Origin: Petrolisthes cinctipes
Taxonomy: Eukaryota; Arthropoda; Malacostraca; Decapoda; Porcellanidae
Length of the DNA stretch: 64,000 nt
Assembly (NCBI GenBank): GCA_033782935.1
Contig: JAWQEG010000526.1
Location: 273,501 to 337,500, forward strand
Reading direction: 5' to 3'
The stretch's first letter is position 1. The number at the start of each line of letters is the position of its first letter. Of the stretch, positions 23,512-37,400 are shown piece by piece. The notes beneath the pieces were generated by a model that did not search any database, was not told the DNA's origin, and worked only from the letters and a program-made list of their open reading frames with translations. A program made the translations under genes and the position numbers.

Positions 23512-26500
23512 GATCGATTTTTAGCATGTTTTTAGCCTATATTTTGATAATATTCTAGCACTGAGTAGGCATGTACAGATTGCTTCTGGGACCCCAAAAT
23601 ATTGAATTTTCGGGTGTTTTGAGCCTGAATTTGAGATATAAAAGGGTACAGAAGATACATGCACATATTGACTTTGGGCATCTAAAATATCGATTTTCAG
23701 CATGTTTTGGGCCTGAATTTTGAAAATAATCTAACACGGAGTAGGCATGTACAGATACCTTCTGGGACCTCTAAATATCGAATTTTCGGGTGTTTTGGGA
23801 CTGAATTTGAGATATCGATTTTTTGGCACCTAAAATGTCGATTTTTAGTATGTTTTTAGCCTATATTTTGAAAATATTCTAGCACTGTGTAGGCATGTAC
23901 AGATTGCTTCTGGGACCCCAAAATATTGAATTTTCGGGTGTTTTGAGCCTGAATTTGAGATATAAACGGGTACAGAAGATACATGCACATATTGACTTTG
24001 GGCATCTAAAATATCGATTTTCAGCATGTTTTGGGCCTGTATTTTGAAAATACTCTAACACTGAGTAGGCATGTACAGATTGCTTCTGGGACCCCAAAAT
24101 ATTGAATTTTCGGGTGTTTTGAGCCTGAATTTGAGATATAAACGGGTACTGAAGATGCATGCACATATCGACTTTTGTGCACCTAAAAGATCGATTTTCA
24201 GTATGTTTTGAGCATGTATTTTGAAAATACTCTAACACGGAGTAGGCATGTACAGATCGCTTCAGGGACCCCTAAATATCGAATTTTCGGGTGTTTTGGG
24301 ACTGAATTTGAGATATCGACTTTTTGGCATCTAAAAGATCGATTTTTAGCATGTTTTTAGCCTATATTTTGATAATATTCTAGCACTGAGTAGGCATGTA
24401 CAGATTGCTTCTGGGACCCAAAATATTGAATTTTCGGGTGTTTTGAGCCTGAATTTGAGATATAAACGGGTACAGAAGATACATGCACATATTGACTTTG
24501 GGCACCAAAAATATCGATTTTCAGCATGTTTTGGGCCTGAATTTTGAAAATACTCTAACACGGAGTAGGCATGTACAGATCGCTTCTGGGACCCCAAAAT
24601 ATCGAATTTTCGGGTGTTTAGGGCCAGAATTTGAGATATAAACGGGTACAGAAGATGCATGCACATATCGACTTTTGGGCACCTAAGAGATCGATTTTCA
24701 GTATGTTTTTGGCCTGTATTTTGAAAATACTCTAACACGGAGTAGGCATGTACAGATACCTTTTGGGACCTCTAAATATCGAATTTTCGGGTGTTTTGGG
24801 ACTGAATTTGATATATCGATTTTTTGGCACCTAAAATGTCGATTTTTAGCATGTTTTTAGCCTATATTTTGAAAATATTCTAGCACTGTGTAGGCATGTA
24901 CAGATTGCTTCTGGGACCCCAAAATATTGAATTTTCGGGTGTTTTGAGCCTGAATTTGAGATATAAACGGGTACAGAAGATACATGCACATATTGACTTT
25001 GGGCATCTAAAAAATCGATTTTCAGCATGTTTTGGGCCTGTATTTTGAAAATACTCTAACACTGAGTAGGCATGTACAGATTGCTTCTAGGACCCCAAAA
25101 TATTGAATTTTCGGGTGTTTTGAGCCTGAATTTGAGATATAAACGGGTACTGAAGATGCATGCACATATCGACTTTTGTGCACCTAAAAGATCGATTTTC
25201 AGTATGTTTTGAGCATGTATTTTGAAAATACTCTAACACGGAGTAGGCATGTACAGATCGCTTCTGGGACCCCTAAATATCGAATTTTCGGGTGTTTTGG
25301 GACTGAATTTGAGAAATCGACTTTTTGGCACCTAAAAGATCGATTTTTAGCATGTTTTTAGCCTATATTTTGAAAATATTCTAGCACTGAGTAGGCATGT
25401 ACAGATTGCTTCTGGGACCCCAAAATATTGAATTTTCGGGTGTTTTGAGCCTGAATTTGAGATATAAACGGGTACAGAAGATACATGCACATATTGACTT
25501 TGGGCATCTAAAATATCGATTTTCAGCATGTTTTGGGCCTGTATTTTGAAAATACTCTAACACTGAGTAGGCATGTACAGATTGCTTCTGGGGCCCCAAA
25601 ATATTGAATTTTCGGGTGTTTTGAGCCTGAATTTGAGATATAAACGGGTACTGAAGATGCATGCACATATCGACTTTTGTGCACCTAAAAGATCGATTTT
25701 CAGTATGTTTTGAGCATGTATTTTGAAAATACTCTAACACGGAGTAGGCATGTCCAGATCGCTTCTGGGACCCCTAAATATCGAATTTTCGGGTGTTTTG
25801 GGACTGAATTTGAGATATCGACTTTTTGGCACTTAAAAGATAGATTTTTAGTATGTTTTTAGCCTATATTTTGAAAATATTCTAGCACTGAGTAGGCATG
25901 TACAGATTGCTTCTGGGACCCCAAAATATTGAATTTTCCGGTGTTTTGAGCCTGAATTTGAGATATAAACGGGTACAGAAGATACATGCACATATTGACT
26001 TTGGGCACCAAAAATATCGATTTTCAGCATGTTTTGGGCCTGAATTTTGAAAATAATCTAACACGGAGTAGGCATGTACAGATACCTTCTGGGACCTCTA
26101 AATATCGAATTTTCGGGTGTTTTGAGCCTGAATTTGAGATATAAACGGGTACTGAAGATGCATGCAGATATCGACTTTTGTGCACCTAAAAGATTGATTT
26201 TCAGTATGTTTTGAGCATGTATTTTGAAAATACTCTAACACGGAGTAGGCATGTACAGATCGCTTCTGGGACCCCTAAATATCGAATTTTCGGGTGTTTT
26301 GGGACTGAATTTGAGATATCGGCTTTTTGGCACCTAAAAGATCGATTTTTAGCATGTTTTTAGCCTATATTTTGAAAATATTCTAGCACTGAGTAGGCAT
26401 GTACAGATTGCTTCTGGGACCCCAAAATATTGAATTTTACGGTGTTTTGAGCCTGAATTTGAGATATAAACGGGTACAGAAGATACATGCACATATTGAC

Positions 26501-28690
26501 TTTGGGCATCTAAAATATCGATTTTCAGCATGTTTTGGGCCTGAATTTTGAAAATAATCTAACACGGAGTAGGCATGTACAGATACCTTCTGGGACCTCT
26601 AAATATCGAATTTTCGGGTGTTTTGGAACTGAATTTGAGATATCGACTTTTTGGCACCTAAAATGTCGATTTTTAGCATGTTTTTAGCCTATATTTTGAA
26701 AATATTCTAGCACTGTGTAGGCATGTACAGATTGCTTCTGGGACCCCAAAATATTGAATTTTCGGGTGTTTTGAGCCTGAATTTGAGATATAAACGGGTA
26801 CAGAAGATACATGCACATATTGACTTTGGGCATCTAAAATATCGATTTTCAGCATGTTTTGGGCCTGTATTTTGAAAATACTCTAACACTGAGTAGGCAT
26901 GTACAGATTGCTTCTGGGACCCCAAAATATTGAATTTTCGGGTGTTTTGAGCCTGAATTTGAGATATAAACGGGTACTGAAGATGCATGCACATATCGAC
27001 TTTTGTGCACCTAAAAGATCGATTTTCAGTATGTTTTGAGCATGTATTTTGAAAATACTCTAACACGGAGTAGGCATGTACAGATCGCTTCAGGGACCCC
27101 TAAATATCGAATTTTCGGGTGTTTTGGGACTGAATTTGAGATATCGACTTTTTGGCATCTAAAAGATAGATTTTTAGCATGTTTTTAGCCTATATTTTGA
27201 AAATATTCTAGCACTGAGTAGGCATGTACAGATTGCTTCTGGGACCCAAAATATTGAATTTTCGGGTGTTTTGAGCCTGAATTTGAGATATAAACGGGTA
27301 CAGAAGATACATGCACATATTGACTTTGGGCACCAAAAATATCGATTTTCAGCATGTTTTGGGCCTGAATTTTGAAAATACTCTAACACGGAGTAGGCAT
27401 GTACAGATCGCTTCTGGGACCCCAAAATATCGAATTTTCGGGTGTTTAGGGCCAGAATTTGAGATATAAACGGGTACAGAAGATGCATGCACATATCGAC
27501 TTTTGGGCACCTAAGAGATCGATTTTCAGTATGTTTTTGGCCTGTATTTTGAAAATACTCTAACACGGAGTAGGCATGTACAGATACCTTCTGGGACCTC
27601 TAAATATAGAATTTTCGGGTGCTTTGGGACTGAATTTGAGATATCGATTTTTTGGCACCTAAAATGTCGATTTTTAGCATGTTTTTTAGCCTATATTTTG
27701 AAAATATTCTAGCACTGTGTAGGCATGTACAGATTGCTTCTGGGACCCCAAAATATTGAATTTTCGGGTGTTTTGAGTCTGAATTTGAGATATAAACGGG
27801 TACAGAAGATACATGCACATATTGACTTTGGGCACCAAAAATATCGATTTTCAGCATGTTTTGGGCCTGAATTTTGAAAATACTCTAACACGGAGTAGGC
27901 ATGTACAGATCGCTTCCGGGACCCCAAAATATCGAATTTTCGGGTGTTTAGGGCCAGAATTTGAGATATAAACGGGTACAGAAGATGCATGCACATATCG
28001 ACTTTTGGGCACCTAAAAGATCGATTTTCAGTATGTTTTTGGCCTTTATTTTGAAAATACTCTAACACGGAGTAGGCATGTACAGATTGCTTCTGGGACC
28101 CCAAAATATTGAATTTTCGGGTGTTTTGGGACTGAATTTGAGATATCGACTTTTTAGCACCTAAAAGATCGATTTTTAGCATGTTTTTAGCCTATATTTT
28201 GAAAATATTCTAGCATTGAGTAGGCATGTACAGATTGCTTCTGGGACCCCAAAATATTGAATTTTCGGGTGTTTTGAGCCTGAATTTGAGATATAAACGG
28301 GTACAGAAGATACATGCACATATTGACTTTGGGAACCAAAAATATCGATTTTCAGCATGTTTTGGGCCTGAATTTTGAAAATACTCTAACACGGAGTAGG
28401 CATGTACAGATCGTTTCTGGGACCCCAAAATATCGAATTTTCGGGTGTTAAGGGCCAGAATTTGAGATATAAACGGGTACAGAAGATGCATGCACATATC
28501 GACTTTTGGGCACCTAAAAGATCGATTTTCAGTATGTTTTGAGCATGTATTTTGAAAATACTCTAAAACGGAGTAGGCATGTACAGATCGCTTCTGGGAC
28601 CCCTAAATATCGAATTTTCGGGTGTTTTGGGACTGAATTTGAGATATCGACTTTTTGGCACCTAAAAGATCGATTTTTAGCATGTTTTTA
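22521..28690 (+). repeat. Large superunit copy C (with internal changes)
   Basis: From about 23.5 kb it follows A at offset 12,610-12,611, switching to 12,787 after one extra 176-bp monomer near 25.9-26.1 kb (C spacing 501, 501, 324 against A 501, 325, 324). The match ends just after 28,678: A and B read TTTTGATAATATTC where this copy reads TTTTGAAAATATTC. Private changes such as CTTCCGGGACC, GGGTGTTAAGGGCC and CTAAAACGGAG occur in all three copies. Confidence 0.85.
23512..24836 (+). repeat. 1,325-bp tandem duplication, right copy
   Basis: Nearly identical to the left copy. The junction is a hybrid alpha monomer: it starts TTTGATATATCGATTTTTTG like the unit ending the duplication and continues CCTAAAAGATCG like the unit starting it. 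The switch therefore lies within 23,495-23,511. Confidence 0.87.
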
Positions 28691-30002
28691 GCCTATATTT
28701 TGAAAATATTCTAGCACTGAGTAGGCATGTACAGATTGCTTCTGGGACCCCAAAATATTGAATTTTCGGGTGTTTTGAGCCTGAATTTGAGATATAAACG
28801 GGTACAGAAGATACATGCACATATTGACTTTGGGCATCTAAAATATCGATTTTCAGCATGTTTTGGGCCTGTATTTTGAAAATACTCTAACACTGAGTAG
28901 GCATGTACAGATTGCTTCTGGGACCCCAAAATATTGAATTTTCGGGTGTTTTGAGCCTGAATTTGAGATATAAACGGGTACTGAAGATGCATGCACATAT
29001 CGACTTTTGTGTACCTAAAAGATCGATTTTCAGTATGTTTTGAGCATGTATTTTGAAAATACTCTAACACGGAGTAGGCATGTCCAGATCGCTTCTGGGA
29101 CCCCTAAATATCGAATTTTCGGGTGTTTTGGGACTGAATTTGAGATATCGACTTTTTGGCACCTAAAAGATAGATTTTTAGTATGTTTTTAGCCTATATT
29201 TTGAAAATATTCTAGCACTGAGTAGGCATGTACAGATTGCTTCTGGGACCCCAAAATATTGAATTTTCGGGTGTTTTGAGCCTGAATTTGAGATATAAAC
29301 GGGTACAGAAGATACATGCTCATATTGACTTTGGGCACGAAAAATATCGATTTTCAGCATGTTTTGGGCCTGAATTTTGAAAATAATCTAACACGTAGTA
29401 GGCATGTACAGATACCTTCTGGGACCCCTAAATATCGAATTTTCGGGTGTTTTGGGACTGAATTTGAGATATCGACTTTTTGGCACCTAAAAGATAGATT
29501 TTTAGTATGTTTTTAGCCTATATTTTGAAAATATTCTAGCACTGTGTAGGCATGTACAGATTGCTTTTGGGACCCCAAAATATTGAATTTTCGGGTGTTT
29601 TGAGCCTGAATTTGAGATATAAACGGGTACAGAAGATACATGCACATATTGACTTTGGGCATCTAAAATATCGATTTTCAGCATGTTTTGGGCCTGTATT
29701 TTGAAAATACTCTAACACTGAGTAGGCATGTACAGATTGCTTCTGGGACCCCAAAATATTGAATTTTCCGGTGTTTTGAGCCTGAATTTGAGATATAAAC
29801 GGGTACAGAAGATACATGCACATTATGACTTTGGGCACCAAAAATATCGATTTTCAGCATGTTTTGGGCCTGAATTTTGAAAATAATCTAACACGGAGTA
29901 GGCATGTACAGATACCTTCTGGGACCCCTAAATATCGAATTTTCGGGTGTTTTGGGACTGAATTTGTGATATCGACTTTTTGGCACCTAAAAGATAGATT
30001 TT
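28691..30002 (+). repeat. Transition trimers and dimer between superunit families
   Basis: Marker spacing 501, 324, 500 (28,678 to 30,003). The variant GTGTACCTAAAAG in gamma and TAGTATG in alpha begin here and continue in the 4.48-kb superunits that follow. A local ACATTATGAC swap occurs at 29,820. Confidence 0.75.
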
Positions 30003-33000
30003 TAGTATGTTTTTAGCCTATATTTTGAAAATATTCTAGCACTGAGTAGGCATGTACAGATTGCTTCTGGGACCCCAAAATATTGAATTTTCCGGTGTTT
30101 TGAGCCTGAATTTGAGATATAAACGGGTACAGAAGATACATGCACATATTGACTTTGGGCATCTAAAATATCGATTTTCAGCATGTTTTGGGCCTGTATT
30201 TTGAAAATACTCTAACACTGAGTAGGCATGTACAGATTGCTTCTGGGACCCCAAAATATTGAATTTTCGGGTGTTTTGAGCCTGAATTTGAGATATAAAC
30301 GGGTACTGAAGATGCATGCACATATCGACTTTTGTGTACCTAAAAGATCGATTTTCAGTATGTTTTGAGCATGTATTTTGAAAATACTCTAACACGGAGT
30401 AGGCATGTCCAGATCGCTTCTGGGACCCCTAAATATCGAATTTTAGGGTGTTTTGGGACTGAATTTGAGATATCGACTTTTTGGCACCTAAAAGATAGAT
30501 TTTTAGTATGTTTTTAGCCTATATTTTGAAAATATTCTAGCACTGAGTAGGCATGTACAGATTGCTTCTGGGACCCCAAAATATTGAATTTTCCGGTGTT
30601 TTGAGCCTGAATTTGAGATATAAACGGGTACAGAAGATACATGCACATATTGACTTTGGGCACGAAAAATATCGATTTTCAGCATGTTTTGGGCCTGAAT
30701 TTTGAAAATAATCTAACACGGAGTAGGCATGTACAGATACCTTCTGGGACCCCTAAATATCGAATTTTCGGGTGTTTTGGGACTGAATTTGAGATATCGA
30801 CTTTTTGGCACCTAAAAGATAGATTTTTAGTATGTTTTTAGCCTATATTTTGAAAATATTCTAGCACTGTGTAGGCATGTACAGATTGCTTTTGGGACCC
30901 CAAAATATTGAATTTTCGGGTGTTTTGAGCCTGAATTTGAGATATAAACGGGTACAGAAGATACATGCACATATTGACTTTGGGCACGAAAAATATCGAT
31001 TTTCAGCATGTTTTGGGCCTGAATTTTGAAAATAATCTAACACGGAGTAGGCATGTACAGATACCTTCTGGGACCCCTAAATATCGAATTTTCGGGTGTT
31101 TTGGGACTGAATTTGAGATATCGACTTTTTGGCACCTAAAAGATAGAATTTTAGTATGTTTTTAGCCTATATTTTGAAAATATTCTAGCACTGTGTAGGC
31201 ATGTACAGATTGCTTTTGGGACCCCAAAATATTGAATTTTCGGGTGTTTTGAGCCTGAATTTGAGATATAAACGGGTACAGAAGATACATGCACATATTG
31301 ACTTTGGGCATCTAAAATATCGATTTTCAGCATGTTTTGGGCCTGTATTTTGAAAATACTCTAACACTGAGTAGGCATGTACAGATTGCTTCTGGGACCC
31401 CAAAATATTGAATTTTCGGGTGTTTTGAGCCTGAATTTGAGATATAAACGGGTACTGAAGATGCATGCACATATCGACTTTTGTGTACCTAAAAGATCGA
31501 TTTTCAGTATGTTTTGAGCATGTATTTTGAAAATACTCTAACACGGAGTAGGCATGTCCAGATCGCTTCTGGGACCCCTAAATATCGAATTTTAGGGTGT
31601 TTTGGGACTGAATTTGAGATATCGACTTTTTGGCACCTAAAAGATAGATTTTTAGTATGTTTTTAGCCTATATTTTGAAAATATTCTAGCACTGAGTAGG
31701 CATGTACAGATTGCTTCTGGGACCCCAAAATATTGAATTTTCCGGTGTTTTGAGCCTGAATTTGAGATATAAACGGGTACAGAAGATACATGCACATACT
31801 GACTTTGGGCACCAAAAATATCGATTTTCAGCATGTTTTGGGCCTGAATTTTGAAAATACTCTAACACGGAGTAGGCATGTACAGATCGTTTCTGGGACC
31901 CCAAAATATCGAATTTTCGGGTGTTTAGGGCCAGAATTTGAGATATAAACGGGTACAGAAGATGCATGCACATATCGACTTTTGGGCACCTAAAAGATCG
32001 ATTTTCAGTATGTTTTGAGCATGTATTTTGAAAATACTCTAACACGGAGTAGGCATGTACAGATCGCTTCTGGGACCCCTAAATATCGAATTTTCGGGTG
32101 TTTTGGGACTGAATTTGAGATATCGACTTTTTGGCACCTAAAAGATCGATTTTTAGCATGTTTTTAGCCTATATTTTGAAAATATTCTAGCACTGAGTAG
32201 GCATGTACAGATTGCTTCTGGGACCCCAAAATATTGAATTTGCGGGTGTTTTGAGCCTGAATTTGAGATATAAACGGGTACAGAAGATACATGCACATAT
32301 TGACTTTGGGCATCTAAAATATCGATTTTCAGCATGTTTTGGGCCTGTATTTTGGAAATACTCTAACACTGAGTAGGCATGTACAGATTGCTTCTGGGAC
32401 CCCAAAATATTGAATTTTCGGGTGTTTTGAGCCTGAATTTGAGATATAAACGGGTACTGAAGATGCATGCACATATCGACTTTTGTGTACCTAAAAGATC
32501 GATTTTCAGTATGTTTTGAGCATGTATTTTGAAAATACTCTAACACGGAGTAGGCATGTCCAGATCGCTTCTGGGACCCCTAAATATCGAATTTTCAGGT
32601 GTTTTGGGACTGAATTTGAGATATCGACTTTTTGGCACCTAAAAGATAGATTTTTAGTATGTTTTTAGCCTATATTTTGAAAATATTCTAGCACTGAGTA
32701 GGCATGTACAGATTGCTTCTGGGACCCCAAAATATTGAATTTTCCGTTGTTTTGAGCCTGAATTTGAGATATAAACGGGTACAGAAGATACATGCACATA
32801 TTGACTTTGGGCACCAAAAATATCGATTTTCACCATGTTTTGGGCCTGAATTTTGAAAATAATCTAACACGGAGTAGGCATGTACAGATACCTTCTGGGA
32901 CCCCTAAATATCGAATTTTCGGGTGTTTTGGGACTGAATTTGTGATATCGACTTTTTGGCAACTAAAAGATAGATTTTTAGTATGTTTTTAGCCTATATT

Positions 33001-34480
33001 TTGAAAATATTCTAGCACTGTGTAGGCATGTACAGATTGCTTTTGGGACCCCAAAATATTGAATTTTCGGGTGTTTTGAGCCTGAATTTGAGATATAAAC
33101 GGGTACAGAAGATACATGCACATATTGACTTTGGGCATCTAAAATATCGATTTTCAGCATGTTTTGGGCCTGTATTTTGAAAATACTCTAACACTGAGTA
33201 GGCATGTACAGATTGCTTCTGGGACCCCAAAATATTGAATTTTCGGGTGTTTTGAGCCTGAATTTGAGATATAAACGGGTACTGAAGATGCATGCACATA
33301 TCGACTTTTGTGCACCTAAAAGATCGATTTTCAGTATGTTTTGAGCATGTATTTTGAAAATACTCTAACACGGAGTAGGCATGTACAGATCGCTTCTGGG
33401 ACCCCTAAGTATTGAATTTTCGGGTGTTTTGGGACTGAATTTGAGATATCGACTTTTTGGCATCTAAAAGATCGATTTTTAGCATGTTTTTAGCCTATAT
33501 TTTGAAAATATTCTAGCACTGAGTAGGCATGTACAGATTGCTTCTGGGACCCAAAATATTGAATTTTCGGGTGTTTTGAGCCTGAATTTGAGATATAAAC
33601 GGGTACAGAAGATACATGCACATATTGACTTTGGGCACCAAAAATATCGATTTTCAGCATGTTTTGGGCCTGAATTTTGAAAATACTCTAACACGGAGTA
33701 GGCATGTACAGATCGCTTCTGGGACCCCAAAATATCGAATTTTCGGGTGTTTAGGGCCAGAATTTGAGATATAAACGGGTACAGAAGATGCATGCACATA
33801 TCGACTTTTGGGCACCTAAGAGATCGATTTTCAGTATGTTTTTGGCCTGTATTTTGAAAATACTCTAACACGGAGTAGGCATGTACAGATCGCTTCTGGA
33901 ACCCCTAAATATCGAATTTTCGGGTGTTTTGGGGCTGAATTTGAGATATCGACTTTTTAGCACCTAAAAGATCGATTTTTAGCATGTTTTTAGCCTATAT
34001 TTTGAAAATATTCTAGCACTGAGTAGGCATGTACAGATTGCTTCTGGGACCCCAAAATATTGAATTTTCGGGTGTTTTGAGCCTGAATTTGAGATATAAA
34101 CGGGTACAGAAGATACATGCACATATTGACTTTGGGCACCAAAAATATCGATTTTCAGCATGTTTTGGGCCTGAATTTTGAAAATACTCTAACACGGAGT
34201 AGGCATGTACAGATCGATTCTGGGACCCCAAAATATCGAATTTTCGGGTGTTTAGGGCCAGAATTTGAGATATAAACGGGTACAGAAGATGCATGCACAT
34301 ATCGACTTTTGTGCACCTAAAAGATCGATTTTCAGTATGTTTTGAGCATGTATTTTGAAAATACTCTAACACGGAGTAGGCATGTACAGATCGCTTCTGG
34401 GACCCCTAAATATCGAATTTTCGGGTGTTTTGGGACTGAATTTGAGATATCGACTTTTTGGCACCTAAAAGATCGATTTT
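30003..34480 (+). repeat. 4,478-bp superunit, copy 1
   Basis: Ten units: 501, 324, 324, 501, 501, 501, 324, 501, 500, 501. The same order and near-identical sequence recur 4,478-4,479 bp further on. Private markers include GGGCACGAAAAATATCG in consecutive dimers (30.66 and 30.98 kb), GATTGCTTTTGGGACC and GAATTTGCGGGTG. Confidence 0.87.
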
Positions 34481-37400
34481 TAGCATGTTTTTAGCCTATA
34501 TTTTGAAAATATTCTAGCACTGAGTAGGCATATACAGATTGCTTCTGGGACCCCAAAATATTGAATTTTCGGGTGTTTTGAGCCTGAATTTGAGATATAA
34601 ACGGGTACAGAAGATACATGCACATATTGACTTTAAGCATCTAAAATATCGATTTTCAGCATGTTTTGGGCCTGTATTTTGAAAATACTCTAACACTGAG
34701 TAGGCATGTACAGATTGCTTCTGGGACCCCAAAATATTGAATTTTCGGGTGTTTTGAGCCTGAATTTGAGATATAAACGGGTACTGAAGATGCATGCACA
34801 TATCGACTTTTGTGTACCTAAAAGATCGATTTTCAGTATGTTTTGAGCATGTATTTTGAAAATACTCTAACACGGAGTAGGCATGTCCAGATCGCTTCTG
34901 GGACCCCTAAATATCGAATTTTCGGGTGTTTTGGGACTGAATTTGAGATATCGACTTTTTGGCACCTAAAAGATAGATTTTTAGTATGTTTTTAGCCTAT
35001 ATTTTGAAAATATTCTAGCACTGAGTAGGCATGTACAGATTGCTTCTGGGACCCCAAAATATTGAATTTTCCGGTGTTTTGAGCCTGAATTTGAGATATA
35101 AACGGGTACAGAAGATACATGCACATATTGACTTTGGGCACGAAAAATATCGATTTTCAGCATGTTTTGGGCCTGAATTTTGAAAATAATCTAACACGGA
35201 GTAGGCATGTACAGATACCTTCTGGGACCCCTAAATATCGAATTTTCGGGTGTTTTGGGACTGAATTTGAGATATCGACTTTTTGGCACCTAAAAGATAG
35301 ATTTTTAGTATGTTTTTAGCCTATATTTTGAAAATATTCTAGCACTGTGTAGGCATGTACAGATTGCTTTTGGGACCCCAAAATATTGAATTTTCGGGTG
35401 TTTTGAGCCTGAATTTGAGATATAAACGGGTACAGAAGATACATGCACATATTGACTTTGGGCACGAAAAATATCGATTTTCAGCATGTTTTGGGCCTGA
35501 ATTTTGAAAATAATCTAACACGGAGTAGGCATGTACAGATACCTTCTGGGACCCCTAAATATCGAATTTTCGGGTGTTTTGGGACTGAATTTGAGATATC
35601 GACTTTTTGGCACCTAAAAGATAGATTTTTAGTATGTTTTTAGCCTATATTTTGAAAATATTCTAGCACTGTGTAGGCATGTACAGATTGCTTTTGGGAC
35701 CCCAAAATATTGAATTTTCGGGTGTTTTGAGCCTGAATTTGAGATATAAACGGGTACAGAAGATACATGCACATATTGACTTTGGGCATCTAAAATATCG
35801 ATTTTCAGCATGTTTTGGGCCTGTATTTTGAAAATACTCTAACACTGAGTAGGCATGTACAGATTGCTTCTGGGACCCCAAAATATTGAATTTTCGGGTG
35901 TTTTGAGCCTGAATTTGAGATATAAACGGGTACTGAAGATGCATGCACATATCGACTTTTGTGTACCTAAAAGATCGATTTTCAGTATGTTTTGAGCATG
36001 TATTTTGAAAATACTCTAACACGGAGTAGGCATGTCCAGATCGCTTCTGGGACCCCTAAATATCGAATTTTCGGGTGTTTTGGGACTGAATTTGAGATAT
36101 CGACTTTTTGGCACCTAAAAGATAGATTTTTAGTATGTTTTTAGCCTATATTTTGAAAATATTCTAGCACTGAGTAGGCATGTACAGATTGCTTTTGGGA
36201 CCCCAAAATATTGAATTTTCCGGTGTTTTGAGCCTGAATTTGAGATATAAACGGGTACAGAAGATACATGCACATACTGACTTTGGGCACCAAAAATATC
36301 GATTTTCAGCATGTTTTGGGCCTGAATTTTGAAAATACTCTAACACGGAGTAGGCATGTATAGATCGTTTCTGGGACCCCAAAATATCGAATTTTCGGGT
36401 GTTTAGGGCCAGAATTTGAGATATAAACGGGTACAGAAGATGCATGCACATATCGACTTTTGGGCACCTAAAAGATCGATTTTCAGTATGTTTTGAGCAT
36501 GTATTTTGAAAATACTCTAACACGGAGTAGGCATGTACAGATCGCTTCTGGGACCCCTAAATATCGAATTTTCGGGTGTTTTGGGACTGAATTTGAGATA
36601 TCGACTTTTTGGCACCTAAAAGATCGATTTTTAGCATGTTTTTAGCCTATATTTTGAAAATATTCTAGCACTGAGTAGGCATGTACAGATTGCTTCTGGG
36701 ACCCCAAAATATTGAATTTGCGGGTGTTTTGAGCCTGAATTTGAGATATAAACGGGTACAGAAGATACATGCACATATTGACTTTGGGCATCTAAAATAT
36801 CGATTTTCAGCATGTTTTGGGCCTGTATTTTGAAAATACTCTAACACTGAGTAGGCATGTACAGATTGCTTCTGGGACCCCAAAATATTGAATTTTCGGG
36901 TGTTTTGAGCCTGAATTTGAGATACAAACGGGTACTGAAGATGCATGCACATATCGACTTTTGTGTACCTAAAAGATCGATTTTCAGTATGTTTTGAGCA
37001 TGTATTTTGAAAATACTCTAACACGGAGTAGGCATGTCCAGATCGCTTCCGGGACCCCTAAATATCGAATTTTCGGGTGTTTTGGGACTGAATTTGAGAT
37101 ATCGACTTTTTGGCACCTAAAAGATAGATTTTTATTATGTTTTTAGCCTATATTTTGAAAATATTCTAGCACTGAGTAGGCATGTACAGATTGCTTCTGG
37201 GACCCCAAAATATTGAATTTTCGGGTGTTTTGAGCCTGAATTTGAGATATAAACGGGTACAGAAGATACATGCACATATTGACTTTGGGCATCTAAAATA
37301 TCGATTTTCAGCATGTTTTGGGCCTGTATTTTGAAAATACTCTAACACGGAGTAGGCATGTACAGATCGCTTCTGGGACCCCTAAATATCGAATTTTCGG

